Below, one piece after another: positions 25,701-39,300 of a stretch of 64,000 bases of DNA (positions are counted from its first letter, which is position 1; each line of letters begins with the position of its first letter). Both the position numbers and the translations under genes were made by a program. The DNA is taken from the NCBI GenBank assembly GCA_013397845.1, contig VZTG01010316.1, positions 70,731 to 134,730 on the forward strand. The letters are read 5' to 3'. The stretch comes from Melanocharis versteri. Its lineage: Eukaryota; Chordata; Aves; Passeriformes; Melanocharitidae. The notes under the pieces were generated by a model. It was not told where the DNA came from. It saw nothing but the letters and a program-made list of their open reading frames with translations, and did not search any database.

Positions 25701-26640
25701 TTTCATGAATACAGGGACTGGCTCTGCAGAGGGGAGGAAATACTGTGACTACACTCCTGAGAAAGCTGAAATAAATAGGAAAAAACAGTGTGCAAAATAA
25801 ATCTTTGGCTGGACATAAGTTGTCCATAGAAAGAAGTAGCTGACCTGTGAGAGCAGAGGGTGTGAGTCCAGGTTGGCAATTACTGAAAAGTTCAGGTATT
25901 TGAGCTGCTACAAAGAAGGTTTGTCTGTACTAGTGTGGGCAGAAAGGAAACATGGCAATTTGACTAGGGTGTGAACAAAAGGAAGAATGGAGAGCAAGTG
26001 TGGATAACCAAGGCTAGCTAACAAAGCTTTCCACTTGGTTTGGTGCTTTTGGGTCATTTATGTGTTTTGGCTTCCTGTTAATACAGAAATTATATCGTGG
26101 CTTGCACTCGCAGTTGCATAACGTCTCTGTGGCATGACTGCTGTTGCTTACTGATGAGTATTATTAGGAATGTCTCTTGTGTATGTTTTTTAATCCATTA
26201 ATGCAGTTTGGCAGCTGGAGAAAAAGAACGTCAGCCAGCTCCCCACAGACTATGGGCAAATTCTCCTTTGAGTGCAGTGGGAAGAAAATTGCATGTTTAA
26301 TACAAAGCTGTGTAATTGAAAAGTCTCCTGGTTTTGGGGATGTGGACACTGGCAGTCATAATCAGTGTTTCCCTGAGGCTTTGTGGTTACATGGCATTAT
26401 CTATCACTTGGTTGTACACTATAGTGCAATGTGGGAAAATCTTCAGAGTGAATGGCCTGTAAAACTCAACATCCACACACGCTGTGACCTGGTATTTGCT
26501 TGAAATTCAATATGCCCATTGCCATTGTCATGTCAGGTTTATAGTTTTCTCTTTTTAATTACTCTGGAAAGGTCATACACAGTTTGTATTTCACACTTAC
26601 ATTGAGTTGTCCCATTTCTCCATTGTGAATTTTTGTTTTA
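22793..26640. other. Unique non-coding sequence
   Basis: No gene or older repeat is recognised. Open frames are under 110 codons, including one at 26177-26503 with no similarity I can name. T-rich low-complexity sequence lies at 23655-23700. Confidence 0.5.
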
Positions 26641-26782
26641 GAATCACAGAGTCATAGAATGGTTTGGGTTGGAAAGGACTTTAAAGACCACCTAGTTTCA
26701 ACCCTCCTGCCATGGGCAGGGATGGCACTCACTAGATCATGTTGCTCAGGGCCACATCCAACCTGGCCTTGAACACTTCCAT
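26641..26782 (-). mobile_element. CR1 LINE 3' end, 5'-truncated
   Basis: The sequence reads as the reverse complement of an avian CR1 3' end. It starts with the reversed terminal octamer repeat (AATCACAGAGTCATAGAATG) and continues through GGTTTGGGTTGGAAAGGACT, the CCATGGGCAGGGATGGCACT block and CCAACCTGGCCTTGAACACT. Only the last 140 or so bases of the element are present, typical of CR1 copies that stop early in reverse transcription. Divergence from the usual consensus is moderate. The inner (5') end abuts a 20-bp tandem repeat. Confidence 0.93.
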
Positions 26783-26838
26783 GATCTACATTAAATGCTT
26801 TTGATCTACATTAAACACTTTTGATCTGTATTAAATCT
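26783..26838. repeat. 20-bp tandem repeat, about 2.8 copies
   Basis: A unit beginning GATCTACATTAAA starts at 26783, 26803 and 26823, with a few substitutions between copies. It begins exactly where the CR1 similarity ends. It could be target-site sequence duplicated during CR1 insertion or a later slippage product. Confidence 0.8.
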
Positions 26839-29034
26839 TCAGTGAAATGTTTTATTAATTATTCATTGATCAAGAGATATGCTATCATCTTTTCTCAAGA
26901 CGCATTCAGATTTTTCAGTACCTCAGCAATCTGAGGCCCAGCAAATCTCAATATAAATCCCTTTTTCTCTCCTGTTGACCACATGCAGTAGTTCATATTT
27001 GTTCTGCTGGAGAATGACATAACCTATCTTAAGCAGGATGTTTTGATGGATTGAGCAAAAACATAAGCACAGCAAAAAAAAATCTGTATTTCAATTTGTT
27101 TCAAACCCTTCTTCATTCCTTTGATAATTCCCACAAAAGAGGCAATCAGGCCTTAGAGGTACTTTCTGATGTTGGATTTGCCTTTCCAAGCCCACCCACC
27201 TTACTGGGAGCAGCTGCTGTGCCTCTCTGGATCTCCTCTCTTCCACTCAATCCGTTGCTCAGGTCACTTTAGAAGGAGATACTAGATGGGAAATGTTGGG
27301 GATATCTGCTGGTCCAGCATTTTGTCACTATGATGGTGAGCTCTCCTCTGCTTTCTGCTGGTCCTCAGCACATCGCATCCCACTTTTCCTCATTGTCATG
27401 GCCGTGTGCCTACCCCGAGTTTCCTCATGGGTGAACTTTGTTCACATGCTCCACAGTCAGACTGATGCCAGCTGGTGCTAACTTCAGCTGTAAGTGTGGG
27501 CATGTCCTGGTCTGGGGAACGTGACACCCTCTGTGCGGCTGATTGAATCAGTGCCTGTTGTGACCAGGCAGTTTTTGGGGTCCTGGTCAAGTCCAGCCTG
27601 CAGGTTTCCCTGCAAGTTGGTCTCTACTGCACAGTTTGGCTCTTGTCCACAGTGATGTAGCTCCTTTTGCAGATGAACCTTTAGAAGGCAGTTGGTGCAG
27701 ACTGTAGTGCTGATAACACACAAACGGGGGACTTGCTCTTCATAGCTTTGCTGTCTCTCTCTAGGCATACTGAAGAGGAAGTTGTGAGCTTTCATATTTT
27801 GCTTTAAAAGCTGAAATAAGAGGCTGCTGCACTGTCTTCCAGGCCCAAGACTGACTAGAAAGGTAGAGAATGTTTAACCTCCCACGCAAACCCTGCCTGG
27901 TACATCGTGTGCTCTTGTGCTGAGTGGCTTCTCCCTCCTCTTCCCTCTGAGTTCTGCACAGCCCCTTCTCGTCTTCCCATCGTTTTAGGCACTCTGGGTG
28001 CTCTTTGGCACTGTGAGAAGGGTTAATTCCATCGTGGAAAGGGGAAACAAATGTCTACCCACTTATTCTTATCATCTCTTTTATGTAAGTAGAATTGCCT
28101 CTGGATCTTTTTAGTAATAATTATCTTACACAAGCCAAAACATTTTTAATGAACTGGAGTAAACACTCAGACAGATCTTAACTACCTTCAGGAAGGATTC
28201 AGTGATGAAGAAATTCCCTAGAGTCTCTCTGTTCAGTGATACTTTTCCCTGTAACAGTGTTTTAATCCTTCTTATGAGGCACATATTGAATGAAACGACA
28301 CCTTTGGTCATAGTACTCTTTGAAAGTATACAGAGATGGGAGACTCTGCTAACAGTAATGGCATGGTTTAGTTTTTACATCCCAGGTCTTCAATAATTGC
28401 ATAAACTTCTAGGAATCTCTTTCACAAAACATAATCCAAATATGTGAAGCAAAAGAAGAGGACTGAGAAGTGATTTGCACAAAGAAAGGGTTCCTGCATG
28501 CACAGCAGCAAAACAAGATCACAGCAGCAGTGTTTCTGTCCAGGTGCACTTGGAACACATTCACCTTTGCTCCCATTTCTTTGTTTGTCTTAGTTCTTAA
28601 AGAAATGTTAAACAGAAACGAAAAACAAAAACAAAAAAATCCTCAACCTCCCCCAAACCAAAAAAAAGATGGACATTCAAGGGAACACAAATGCTGGCTA
28701 CCTCCTACCAGCAAGACCGATAATTCTAGTATCTGTGAGCCAAGGAATTAACAAAGTGTGAAGTACCATGGGAGTCTAGCCCCACTGCCTGTATGACAAC
28801 CTATTTCTACCTATTTATTGCAATGTTTCTATTCTAAAGATTACTTTCTGTAGGTCTATTAACCTACAGATGAAATAGGCCAGATGAAATAGACAGAAAG
28901 ACAGATTTGAAGCACAGTTTTTCTCTTGAAATGGCTTAGAGGTGGTTTCAGGTTGTACAGATGATCTCAACTCTGATAAACAGTTTTTGCTTTTGACAGT
29001 GCCAAATAATTGTGGTTTTTTTCCTGATGGTTGT
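26839..29034. other. Unique non-coding sequence
   Basis: No gene is recognised. The interval 27140-27800 is GC-richer and has open frames on both strands, including a cysteine-containing 103-codon minus frame at 27484-27795 that I cannot assign. An A-rich stretch lies at 28615-28670. Confidence 0.5.
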
Positions 29035-29332
29035 GCCCGTTATGCAAGGGCATGTAGTGATAGGACAAGGGTTAATGTGTTTAAGCTGAAGGAAGGTAGA
29101 TTTAGAGTAGATATTAGTAAGAAATTCTTTACTGTGAGGGTGATGAGACACCGGCACAGGTTGCCCAGAGAAGTTGTGGATGGCCCATCCCTGGAAATGT
29201 TCCAGGCCAGGTTGGATGGGGCTCTGAGCAGCCTGGTTTAGGGGAAGGTGTCCCTGTCCATGGCAAGGAGGTTGGAAGTAGATGATCCTGAAAGTCTCTT
29301 CCAACCCACGCCACTCCACGATTCTGTGATTG
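29035..29332 (+). mobile_element. CR1 LINE 3' end, 5'-truncated
   Basis: About 300 bases follow the avian CR1 3' region in forward orientation. Landmarks in order are GCAAGGGCATGTAGTGATAG at about 29045, AAGAAATTCTTTACTGTGAG at about 29119, GGTTGCCCAGAGAAGTTGTG at 29159, CCAGGCCAGGTTGGATGGGG at about 29202, and the terminal ATTCTGTGATT at about 29320. The coding part of ORF2 is absent, so the copy could not move. Open frames on both strands (28942-29241, 28948-29319, 29129-29491) are read through this repeat and are not genes. Confidence 0.95.
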
Positions 29333-30020
29333 TCTCCTAGAACTTGTATTACTAATCTGTTGGAGAGAAAGGATTGAGCAGGGAGGGCTATAAAATTGTT
29401 TCAGAAGACACAAGTAAAAATCATTTGAATCACCCCCGCATACATTTTCCCAGGTTATTGGCCAAGTATGAAGGCAGGTGCGCCCTGCCAAGAGGAAAAG
29501 ATAAATGCATGGTCACATTTTCAGGTGCCACAGTGTGTGTTCCAGCTGACCATTCTCAAGTGTTTGCTCTGTGAGCCCACTGTCTTTCACACATTCCCAG
29601 TGCTACCTGCCACACGAGCGTCAGTGGAAGCACCAATGTTCCTAACAGTGTTTGCTTTTCTTCTTTCACCTGCAGGCAGCTGGTCCTTTGCAAGGGCAGC
29701 TGCTGTGTCAGAGCGGCTGCTGCGCTCCCAGGCTGAGCCACGCACAGTGAAGGTCTCCAGCTCTGCTCTGCTGCACGGTTCTCAAGCTTTTCTAGTCGGA
29801 GATCTTTACACTCCCTCTCTCCTCCTCAATTTCTGTCAAATTCTGCCCCTGCTGCATAGTTTGCATTTATTTGCATGAAATAGTTCCTTTTACAACTGCT
29901 TACATAAATGCATATTCAATTTCCTTCTAACTCATTCCATGCCTCACACACTGATGTTTTACACTCTTCACAGTCCCCGGCATCACTAAAATAATCATTC
30001 TCTGTGAAAGTATTTTTCAG
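29333..30020. other. GC-richer non-coding stretch downstream of CR1
   Basis: A 136-codon plus frame at 29468-29878 runs through this stretch and has no recognisable domain. Inside it, a pyrimidine tract ending in ACCTGCAG at about 29676 is a fair splice acceptor. Nothing else supports an exon. Confidence 0.4.
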
Positions 30021-30127
30021 GACGTGAGCTGAGGAGCTGCAGCGCAGTGGTGTTGCCAGCCTGTGCCATTGAAATGCCGCTCACAGTGCTGTTTGCTAAT
30101 GCTGTGGCTTGTGGCTGACACGTAAAG
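30021..30127 (+). other. Exon-like segment (107 nt), unproven
   Basis: The segment is preceded by TATTTTTCAG and followed by AAAG|GTGAGT, a good donor. It carries four CpGs, more than its flanks. One frame is open for about 31 codons but ends in TGA just before the donor, so a coding internal exon is unlikely. A non-coding exon is possible. Matches of this quality are expected by chance several times in a window of this size. Confidence 0.2.
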
Positions 30128-33100
30128 GTGAGTTTTCCAACTTACCTATAACACAAAGGAGTGTATTGCTTGGGCTGTCTCAATGACAAGGAAGAGAACC
30201 TGAAAAATAAATGTCAGAATAATTGTGCTCGATGACAGCAAAAAAAAAAAAAAATCATTTCTAACAGTGTTAGCTTGGTTTCCTAAATAAAGGAAGGAGA
30301 AATGATTATTTATTTGTTTTGAGTAAGTTTGCAAACCATATGTTCACTATTTCTGTGCAGGCTGGTGAATGTATAATGAACAGGGAACAAGATTATTAAA
30401 AAAAAAGGTAAAAAAGCAGGGGCAGCTGTGAAAGCCCTGTTTTTTATCAGCCAGCTGGCAGTCATCTCTGGGGCACAGGCCAGTCAGCATGAGCTCTGCT
30501 GTGGAGGTGAAGTGCTGGAGCATATGTGGATAGAGATGATTTTTGTGGCGGTGTTTAGAAGACAAAGAGAAACCAGCCAGAGGAAGAAAAGAGCATCAGT
30601 TACATGGATATGCTGCTTGAGGAGCAGTGTTTTTACAACACCCTGACTCAGAAAGGCATGATTTTGGAAACCTTTGTGGTGGCAGCAGAGGAGCTGATGG
30701 ACCCACAAGTACAAAACCTCTACTTGATGAACTTTGGGTTAAAAATCCTTTTTAGCTTGTTTATCTCTCACCTGTCCATGGGGAGGAAGAATCAGCTACA
30801 ACCTCAAGCCCCCAGGCATACTGTGACCATATGTCGCAGCATCCCTCACTGTTCATGTCAGTTTTGACACTGTGAAACTCCCTGAAAACAGCTTTCTTAC
30901 CAATTTCAATGCTTTGTCAGCCCATAAAAATGGATTAATGCAGAGAGAGTTGACAGATCAAACAAATGTAAGGGTATCAGAAAAGTTTCAATCCCTGGAT
31001 TTGGGGAGCAGTGATTTTAATAATTAATATTGATATTGAAAGTGAAAGGGGATATTTCAAAGCTGACAGGAGGCTGTTTTCTCTTTTACACCTTGAGAAC
31101 TATGAAAATTCCCTTATATATATACTATGACATTGATTGTTTTTACTCTGTATTTTTCAAGCTGTCCTATATTGCATGATTATGGTGGAAAGAGGATAAT
31201 AAAATGTAATGCCCCAATAATTCTTCTTCATCTTTTTCCGGTATACTTTCTGCACCCTTACTTTCAATTTCATCCACATCTTATACCTTGTATATGTAAA
31301 TGTATTTGCTCCTTTACACTTAGCCTGAGTTCAAATATGGAATGGGCCCACAAGTTCGCATTTTTGTTGTGACTACTCTCTAAGTGTCTTAGTTAAGGAA
31401 GACTCACACACTCTCCAGTTTGCCTTGAGAATTTATAGAAATTATTGTTTATTTTTATGATAATCAGTAGTGGGTAGATTTTTATATCCTCCTGTAAGCT
31501 TCTGTGAACAACTGAAGACACAGTCTATACCCAGTGATAAGTGCTGTTTGGTTAATATTAATGTACATAATGTACATTCACGTGCATAATGCCTGTACCT
31601 CATCACATCGATGCCTGTAATCCATCACATTTTCATTTATAATTTCACAAGAGCCACAGTGCCAGGTCCCCTGAATTTTGCAAAATTAATTTGCTGCATC
31701 CTAATCTAAATGTGTTGCAGTGTGTCTGCTTCAGCCCTCTGCAGCAGGGTAGCCCTGCAACGGCAGAAAAGTGACGTGTGTCTGTCACTGCTGCTCTGAA
31801 TGGCTTTTGTGGGGCAAATACAGAGAAACTGCTGACACAGTCAGGTGTGGAAGGAATTGAAGAGGGAGCTGGAGGAAAGCAGTTCTGCTCTGCCATAGCC
31901 TAGCAGTCTGCCATCCATACCACAGCTCTCTTCTTCCCTCCACGTTCAACCCAACTGGATCCAGCCTGGCTGGTGTTACCAGCAGCAAGGGGCAGCTGTT
32001 ATCAAGGGTAGAGGACAGCATGCCCACCTACCTGGACATCTAGGACCTTTTGATTTAATTGACAGCACATCAGCACATGTAATTTCTATGGAGAGGTGGG
32101 AATTTTTACTGCTGTTTTGTCATTGTAGGAGAAGACAACCATGAGATTGAAAGAAACAAAGTTTCTTTAGGTATTGATTTAGATTTTTTTTTTCTTCTAA
32201 CAGACTACTTTTTACAGCTGCTTTATTTCCAGCACAAAATATCTTTTATTCCTTTCGGTGTTCAGCTGGATGCATGTTGTTAGTCTCTGGTACTTTTTCT
32301 TCTAAGAGGCTGTTTACTTCTCTCTCAGTCCGGAACATGTCTTGGTTTGAAATAGCCCTGTGCAATGTCCTGTTTGCAGAGACATGGGAAAACTCAAGAC
32401 TGTATTAAAAATTATTTATCTATTTATTGTGTGAATACAGTAATGGGACAAGGAATTCAGGGTTAAGTATGATCAGCTGTTAAAGCTTCTAAACTATAAT
32501 AAGATGAGCACCATTTAAAGATGCTGAGGCTGTATTATTGTGTCCCCCACAATTAAATCCTCAATTTTTTAGCACCGTTTTGCATCTCTTCAGTGATGTT
32601 ATGTGTGATACAGACCTAGGCTGATGGCAGGGGAGAGAGCTGCAGCCACACAGCCATAGTCTTACTACTTAAAATGAGCACATTTGCCTCCGAGACAGAT
32701 ACCAGCAGGAGCCCTCTTAGCTTCCATCTCTGAGGAAATCTACTCTACACAGAGCTACCTATAGTTTGAGACTAGTTGTGAGACATTTTGGATCAATTAT
32801 TTGATAGATTTTGGGTTACAGTACTCTTACAATTGCATTTAAAGAGGTCTCTGAACTCCGTGCAATGCAGGAGGGGAGGTTTCCCACTCCCTGCTCCCTG
32901 CACAGCTCCGCATGCCACGCCATTCCTGAGCCTCTCGTCTCTCTGCAACAAAGAAAAGCCAGAGATGAGTAATGGAGAATGGAGAGGTCTAACCAGCATA
33001 GGGTTTATGGAGTTTTAAAATTCTAACTTACTTTTTTCCCATCAATGCCCACTTCGGTGACAAACCCTGCAGCCTGTTTGCCAAGAGGGAGCACGCAGTG

Positions 33101-36100
33101 CGTGGCTTTGAGGGGGCTGTGGAAAGCTGTTGCTAAGGTGAATTTTAATTTTATTTTTCTTAGAAAGTGTCTTCTTCTCTTTTCATGATTTCTCAAACCC
33201 TTGCTTAATAATTGATTAGTAGTTTTAGGAAAATGCTTCATACTGCAGATTTCTAAAAATTGAGGTGATTTAATTTTTTTTTTTTTAATTCAAGTGAAAT
33301 GCGAAGCAAATATCAATAATTGTCCATTTTTCCTCTGGATTTCTATGTAGTCATAACAGGCATCATATGGTAAGAGGAAAAGGATGGGCAGACAGGCAGA
33401 AGACTGTCTCATGAAGCCATCTTATTTCCCTGTGCCTCCTCCATCTGTAAGGGCCCCATGCAGCCAGCAGCCAAGGCCAGTGACTTCGTAGTCATCCCGT
33501 GTTTGGGGACAAAATGCTGGAAGTATATGGCTGTTTTGAAACACAGGGTTTGAAATCCAGGGCTCAGAGTATAAATGGCACAACCGTTCTCTTTTCTTGG
33601 CTTTAATCTCAGATGGGAAATATACCTCACACAGGATGGCAAAAGCAGGGAACAAGCTGTAAAAAAGGCAAGACCGGGGTGTAAACTGAGCTTTGGGACA
33701 GGGCTGGCTGACTGGTTTAGCTTCAAGCAGGGTAAGCACACAGGTAGGGGAGGGTGAGGAGTAGGGATAACCAGAAGTACGAATAAGCCTAGCTACATTA
33801 AAAAATACAGGATTGAAGAGGTTACCGAATAGCACTTTGCAGTTTGCCTTGATACAGAAGGGGATCCAAATGTACCCTTACACTGCAGCTGCTCTGTGAG
33901 TATTGTAATTTCTAAGCAAGAAGTAGAGGAGGAAAATTTTTGACTTTGAATTGATTTCTTGAGTGAATTTTAATATATTGCATACAAAATTTAGGAGACC
34001 AAATATGAAGGAATTTGAAAGAAAGTATTCCTGTTGATCAGAAGTTAACCTTTGCCCCAAAAGTTTTCCTGTGAGAAGGTTTAAGCCTTTAAATTTAGCT
34101 GTGTCTCAGAAATTTCAAAATTCTCAGCGAAAGGACATTTCTCTAAAGATTTGCAATTTTTTTCTGTATTTTAAACCTGAAAGGTTTAAAAATATTGACA
34201 GAGATGGTATAAAGAAAAGGGTTAGCTTTGTGTACCATCACAAAGCAAAAATGGACTTATTACGGTCACACACATTACGGGCTCCTACATATTTATACAA
34301 AATATTATATGTGGTACCATTCTTAAAAAGTTGGTTTGACTGGCAAAGTTCTTATTCTCCAATATTCTTAAAGTTAAAATAAGACTTTTAAGATAGAGTC
34401 TTATATATTCTTAATGTGGAATTTTACTTTTTGAACTGATAAAGATATTTGTCTATGATTTCAGTTTATACATTTAATTTTCTTTTTTAAAAAATTGAGA
34501 ATCCTAAATTATACACCAGACATGGTTTCTTGAGGAATTGTCTATTTGTAGAAAACAAAACCAGGGGACATATCTGACCACTACAGAATGTGCTATTATT
34601 TTATACTATGCTGGATAGCAGGAAGAATGATTTGTTTGTACTGTACACTCCCTCAAAATTAACTTATTTTCTGCTTTAATTCCCTTCTTTTTTTGGAAAA
34701 AATCCGTGTATTTTAAATGTCTTCTTAGTTTATACAGTGCCAGGCGAACAATTACGCCATTGATGGTTTAAAGAGTGAGTCAGCTCTAGAGGACATATTT
34801 TTATCATCTTTGTGTTTGAGGTAACCAATCTGCTATTTTTAAGCAAATCACAAATACAGCAAATGTCTATATCAATTTGCATGAATGTAATCAGTATTTC
34901 TGTGGGATTTTAATCACATCATGATTTCTTTGAATATATTAGTTATACTGTCTTCGTTCCTGTGCCTTATATGTATTTGTATTTGAAATTTATATCTGGA
35001 TTATATTTATAGCACATTTTACACATTTCTCTTTTTTCTTTTGGATCAGTGTAACTTTGAATGAAGCTCTAGAAAGGATCTTCAGTGTTGTGAGCCTGAG
35101 CTTATTGTAAATGTTTGGAAGGTATTTGCTGTCAGAAGATGAATTCCATGGATGCTCCAGCTAGTGAACTTTTTTTAGAATATTCAAGACTAGTATAACG
35201 TAGAGTTAATTCTGATGAGAATGGGACATTTTTATTAGGTGACAACAATAGGCTTATTATTGCCTGATAAACAAATTCAGACAATCTTATGAAGAGTTTA
35301 CAGTCTTGGTCTTTGAAATGCGTTTTTACCCGTAAATTAGATGCATCCATGCCTTTCACCCCAAAATAATGCTCCACAATGGGAACTACAGTCTATTTTT
35401 TCAAGAGAAGCTTTTTTGTTGTAGTAGAAAGGAGATGGATTTTCCCCTCATTTTCAAATTTGTCATTAATTATGTTAGAAGTTTCGTTAATATGTAGAAT
35501 CTGCATGAGATATTTGCTTAATGTGATGGGTAGTGAGGAAATAGCAAAGACATTAAAAATTTTTTTTTGTTTTTCCAGAGTGCAGTGGTATAATTTTCTT
35601 TTCTTTTTGTTTACTAAAACTCAGAGGAATGCACAGACGAATGACTTTAATTCCTATCCAGCACTGACATTTCCAGAAGTGCCATATTTGAGACAAATCA
35701 TTGGACAACAGGCTTTGCACAATAGTCTCAACTCCCCGAAAGACACACCACTGGAGAAACATATACACTCCTCTTCTGAGGGCAAAGAGGTCTGAAAATC
35801 TGTTAATGAATCACATAAGAACAGGGATTCTGAAGTCTTTTGACTTTAATAACATCTTCCCTGCTGAGAAGTTAATCATCTGTTGGCTCTCTTCTCCTCT
35901 TTTGAGCATTAGTTTGAAGAGCTTCCCGTTATTGTTTTTGTCTCCAGCTGGGAAGAAAACTAAGTCTTTGACCTTACCATCATGGAAAAAGAAATATTTT
36001 CCTTTGCAGTCTCAAAACAAATAGACAAATTTTTAAAGACCAACCTTCCACCTCTGTCCAACAGAGTTATCATAGGGAATTTCAAGTCCATGCCCTGTAT

Positions 36101-36320
36101 GAGTCCTTGTGTTGGGACATATTCAGTAGCCTTTTCTTTCCCTGAAAAAGGAGGATCCTGCATAACCAAGGTTGCAATCTTGTATTCAAGCATGTCACTC
36201 TTTCTTCATTGCCAATTTACTCACAAACATTACATTAAAACTACTCTGTGTGTACTTGACTCAGTTTTATTGTAATTTTACACATATAATCTAGTATTTG
36301 TAAGATATATACTAGGTTAC
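30128..36320. other. Unique non-coding sequence
   Basis: Mostly AT-rich. An A15 run lies at 30240-30254, a 22-bp duplication at 31589-31632, and very AT-rich sequence at 34380-34530. Three overlapping plus-strand frames of 97-138 codons run from 35379 to 36275 but show no recognisable domain. No older repeat could be assigned. Confidence 0.5.
31589..31632. repeat. 22-bp direct duplication
   Basis: Two adjacent copies begin ATGCCTGTA at 31589 and 31611 and share CATCACAT near their ends. A short imperfect palindrome, ATGTACATAATGTACAT, lies just upstream at 31561. Confidence 0.75.
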
Positions 36321-36324
36321 ATAC

Positions 36325-36344
36325 ATATATATATATATATATAT
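36325..36344. repeat. (AT)10 microsatellite
   Basis: Twenty bases of alternating AT within a wider TA-rich stretch at 36304-36344. Confidence 0.95.
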
Positions 36345-36345
36345 G

Positions 36346-39300
36346 TAAAACACTTCCCTTTTTTAATTTGGCAGCAGCAGTGGTGTATGAAAAACTTGGA
36401 TGCCTGTAATGCTGATAATTAGGAAAACATCAGTCAACCAATAATGTTTGTTTTTTCCCCAATGAAAAAAAAGTGAAAAACCTAGGACTTAGTGTATTGA
36501 AATGTTATTTTTGTGTGTCAAATGATACTAATTTTATGAGGTATTAGCAAATTTTATCTCACATTTTTCTTCTTCTGGGATTTACCTAAATCATGTTAAT
36601 GTGATTATCTCTCTTTCCTCAGTGGTTCTTATACCATGATGGGAGAGACCAACAGGAACAGGGACAGGATCATGCATAGGAGCTTGTAAACAGGCACAGA
36701 TATAAAAAATGCTGGGTAACTCAGTGAGATCTCAAGATAAAACAGATGGATCAATACTGATTGATGACCTGATACACAATACCTGACCCACCTCGTGGCT
36801 ACTGTGATCATGTGGGTGCTGGGTATTTTGCGTTTTAAACTTATCCCAGGATTTCTAGAATTTTCAAGTTTAATTGAAAGCACTAACAATTCTAATAAAA
36901 AGATCATGCTTTACCTTTTCCATTAACAAAGTATCCGAGATGTGAGAAAGGTTTCACAGAATTCTTGTTTCAAGAACTGGATTTCTTCTCAAGCTCTTTA
37001 TATTAGGAATGCTTGAAACTTTCCTTGTGATGTAGGTCCATGGCCTTGCAGCAAAATTTTTCCTGACTAGTTTAGGAGAATCTTAATTAAGCCAGAAGGA
37101 ACCTGAAAACTAGTAATGGTGAGAACTGAATATTATGCTGTCCTCTTTCTTGGGGTGATTTTTAAATTCAGTTCTTCTGGGAGTTTGAGAAGAAATGGTA
37201 CAGTCAACATTTTTTTAAAGAGGATATTAAAAAAGAAAAATCATTTTAACTTGGAGAACTTGTATGATTTTTTCTGAATGTTGATTTCCTAACAGTTTTG
37301 AAATATCTACAGTTCTTCCATATGTCTTTTCTCTTGCCCTTCTTGCGATGTAAGAAAAGGCAAATACCTGCTTAGATTTCATTGTTCTAAGGAAGGGACT
37401 CTAAGCTAAATAACAAAGACTTTTTTCCAAATTAAGAACTAGAACAATTTGAACCTTCCTAACATGTGGGCCTAAGTAACTATTTTATGAAAAATCAGCT
37501 CTACCTTTTAGCCCGTCCATGAAACTCAGGGCAAAACTCAGTTCAGCCATGGTTGAGCATGCAAAACGGTGGGATATCATCATTGCCTAATGTTTTTTTC
37601 TGTCTGTGTTCAGCACTGACTGCATACAGGAGAAAGTTACGTAAGGAGTAAGATCATCTAATTCAGGAACACCAAAACCAGTTAAAACCAAGACAAATTA
37701 ATATTAGACAGAGGGTGTGTCTGTCACTGCTGTAGCCTAGACACTGGTGTACAGCATCCTGTCCCATACCTTGGTCTTGTAGTTGTGGATGGCTTTTATG
37801 CAGCAAAATAAATTCCCCCCCTTATCGTGGTTAAGTTCGTTTCCAAGTCTTTCATATCTCAGAAACAGTGTTTGAGGAACACAGCTCTTCATGTAGCCTT
37901 TTTTTGAGTTGAACTGAGCAGGTGTCTCTGACAAGATATTGCGCATTTTCTGTGGATGCTATGACGACAAAGGAGCATATCAGTTCATGGAAAAATTTGG
38001 AAACGAGGAAGCTAGATGCATGCCTTAATTGTCACACAGTGAAAGACTTTTGTCACAACAAAGCTTTTAGCATCCAGCAGAGAGTTTATGCATAGTCTAA
38101 TTTCTCATTAATCAGAAAAGTGCCTATTATATTATTGAGTGAAGTGGGATTCCAAAAATTAGCAGTGTTTAATTGCCCAGCTGGAATTGTAAACAGTTAC
38201 CAAATCTTTTTTGCTAGTGTCACAAATCCATCTTTAACATGGATTATCATGCTTCTTCTCAGACAGGGTAAAAGTAAAAGCTGTATTTGACTGTAGAATG
38301 TAAACAGTCAGTACAATGGCTGTGATCATAGTGCTGTTCAGTGGGATAATGGTTCTGCAGATGTTGAAATAAAAAGGCAAAATATTAAATTAACAGGGAA
38401 AGAAAAGCTGAAGAAATGTTTTCTACAGTTTTCCTGTTATTCCAGTGCTTGTCCTGTTGAACCAGCTCTTTTGCTGCATTTGGAAATGGTTGATAATTTC
38501 CTTCTTAGCTTCCATGACTAGGAAATCTGGAGTTTATTTTTGTTTGTGTGGGCTATTCCCACATACCGGCAAGACCTTGTGTCTTTTTTTCTGAACTGGG
38601 CAAGAAGGGGTGTGTGAATACAGATCTCTGGGTGAGCCGGCCCATGTGCTAGGGCTGAGTCCAGCAAGTGCCCTGGTCCAGTTGTAAACGTGAGAGCAAT
38701 CTTTGTCAATGACCTAAATCAGCATTTTGTGTTGGCTCTGGCACCTTATTTATGGGCAGAGGTCTTCCTGGAGCTACTCCTGCCTCTTCCTGTATGAATC
38801 TTCCTTAGTGGAGATGGCAGAATGTGGCAAAGGGCAGGGGAGAACAGGGGGAGATGAGGCCCCTTTCACCTCCTGGGGTCGGTGGAGGCTCCATGGAGGG
38901 TGCAAGGGGCAGGGGAGTTTGTGCTCTGCTTGCACTCACAGTGAGGTGAGATTTGATCTTTCAGTGAGAGCTGAGGGGATTTTGGGCTCATGAACTTGCT
39001 GCCGCTTGCCCTTCTGGTCGCTTGGGTGGCCCAGTGCCATCACTTGAGCTGCAGCCGTGCTGGGCTGATTTTTGGGCTGATTTCTCCCATTCAGCCTCCC
39101 TGTGGGAGGATGGGGTTGCCTCTAGCTTAGAGTGACCAAGCTCTGGGGGTACTAAAAGTCGACCTGGACATTGGTCATTGTCATCTGACCACTTGCAGGT
39201 ACCTTCAACTGCAGCACTGAGGGAGCCTGGGCACCAGTTATTGCCTTACCTGTGAAGACAGACCTGTGATTCAGAGGTAAATTAAATAAAGGATCCATGT

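Noticed and set aside
28942..29491. Open frames of 99, 123 and 120 codons on both strands.
   Set aside because: They read through the CR1 3' end, which does not code for these proteins, and into its flanks.
35808..35830. AATCACATAAGAACAGG considered as the reversed 3' end of another old CR1.
   Set aside because: The following sequence does not continue the CR1 match, so a short chance similarity is more likely.
38830..38930. G-rich stretch considered as a G-quadruplex.
   Set aside because: No four runs of three or more guanines fall within loops of seven bases or fewer.
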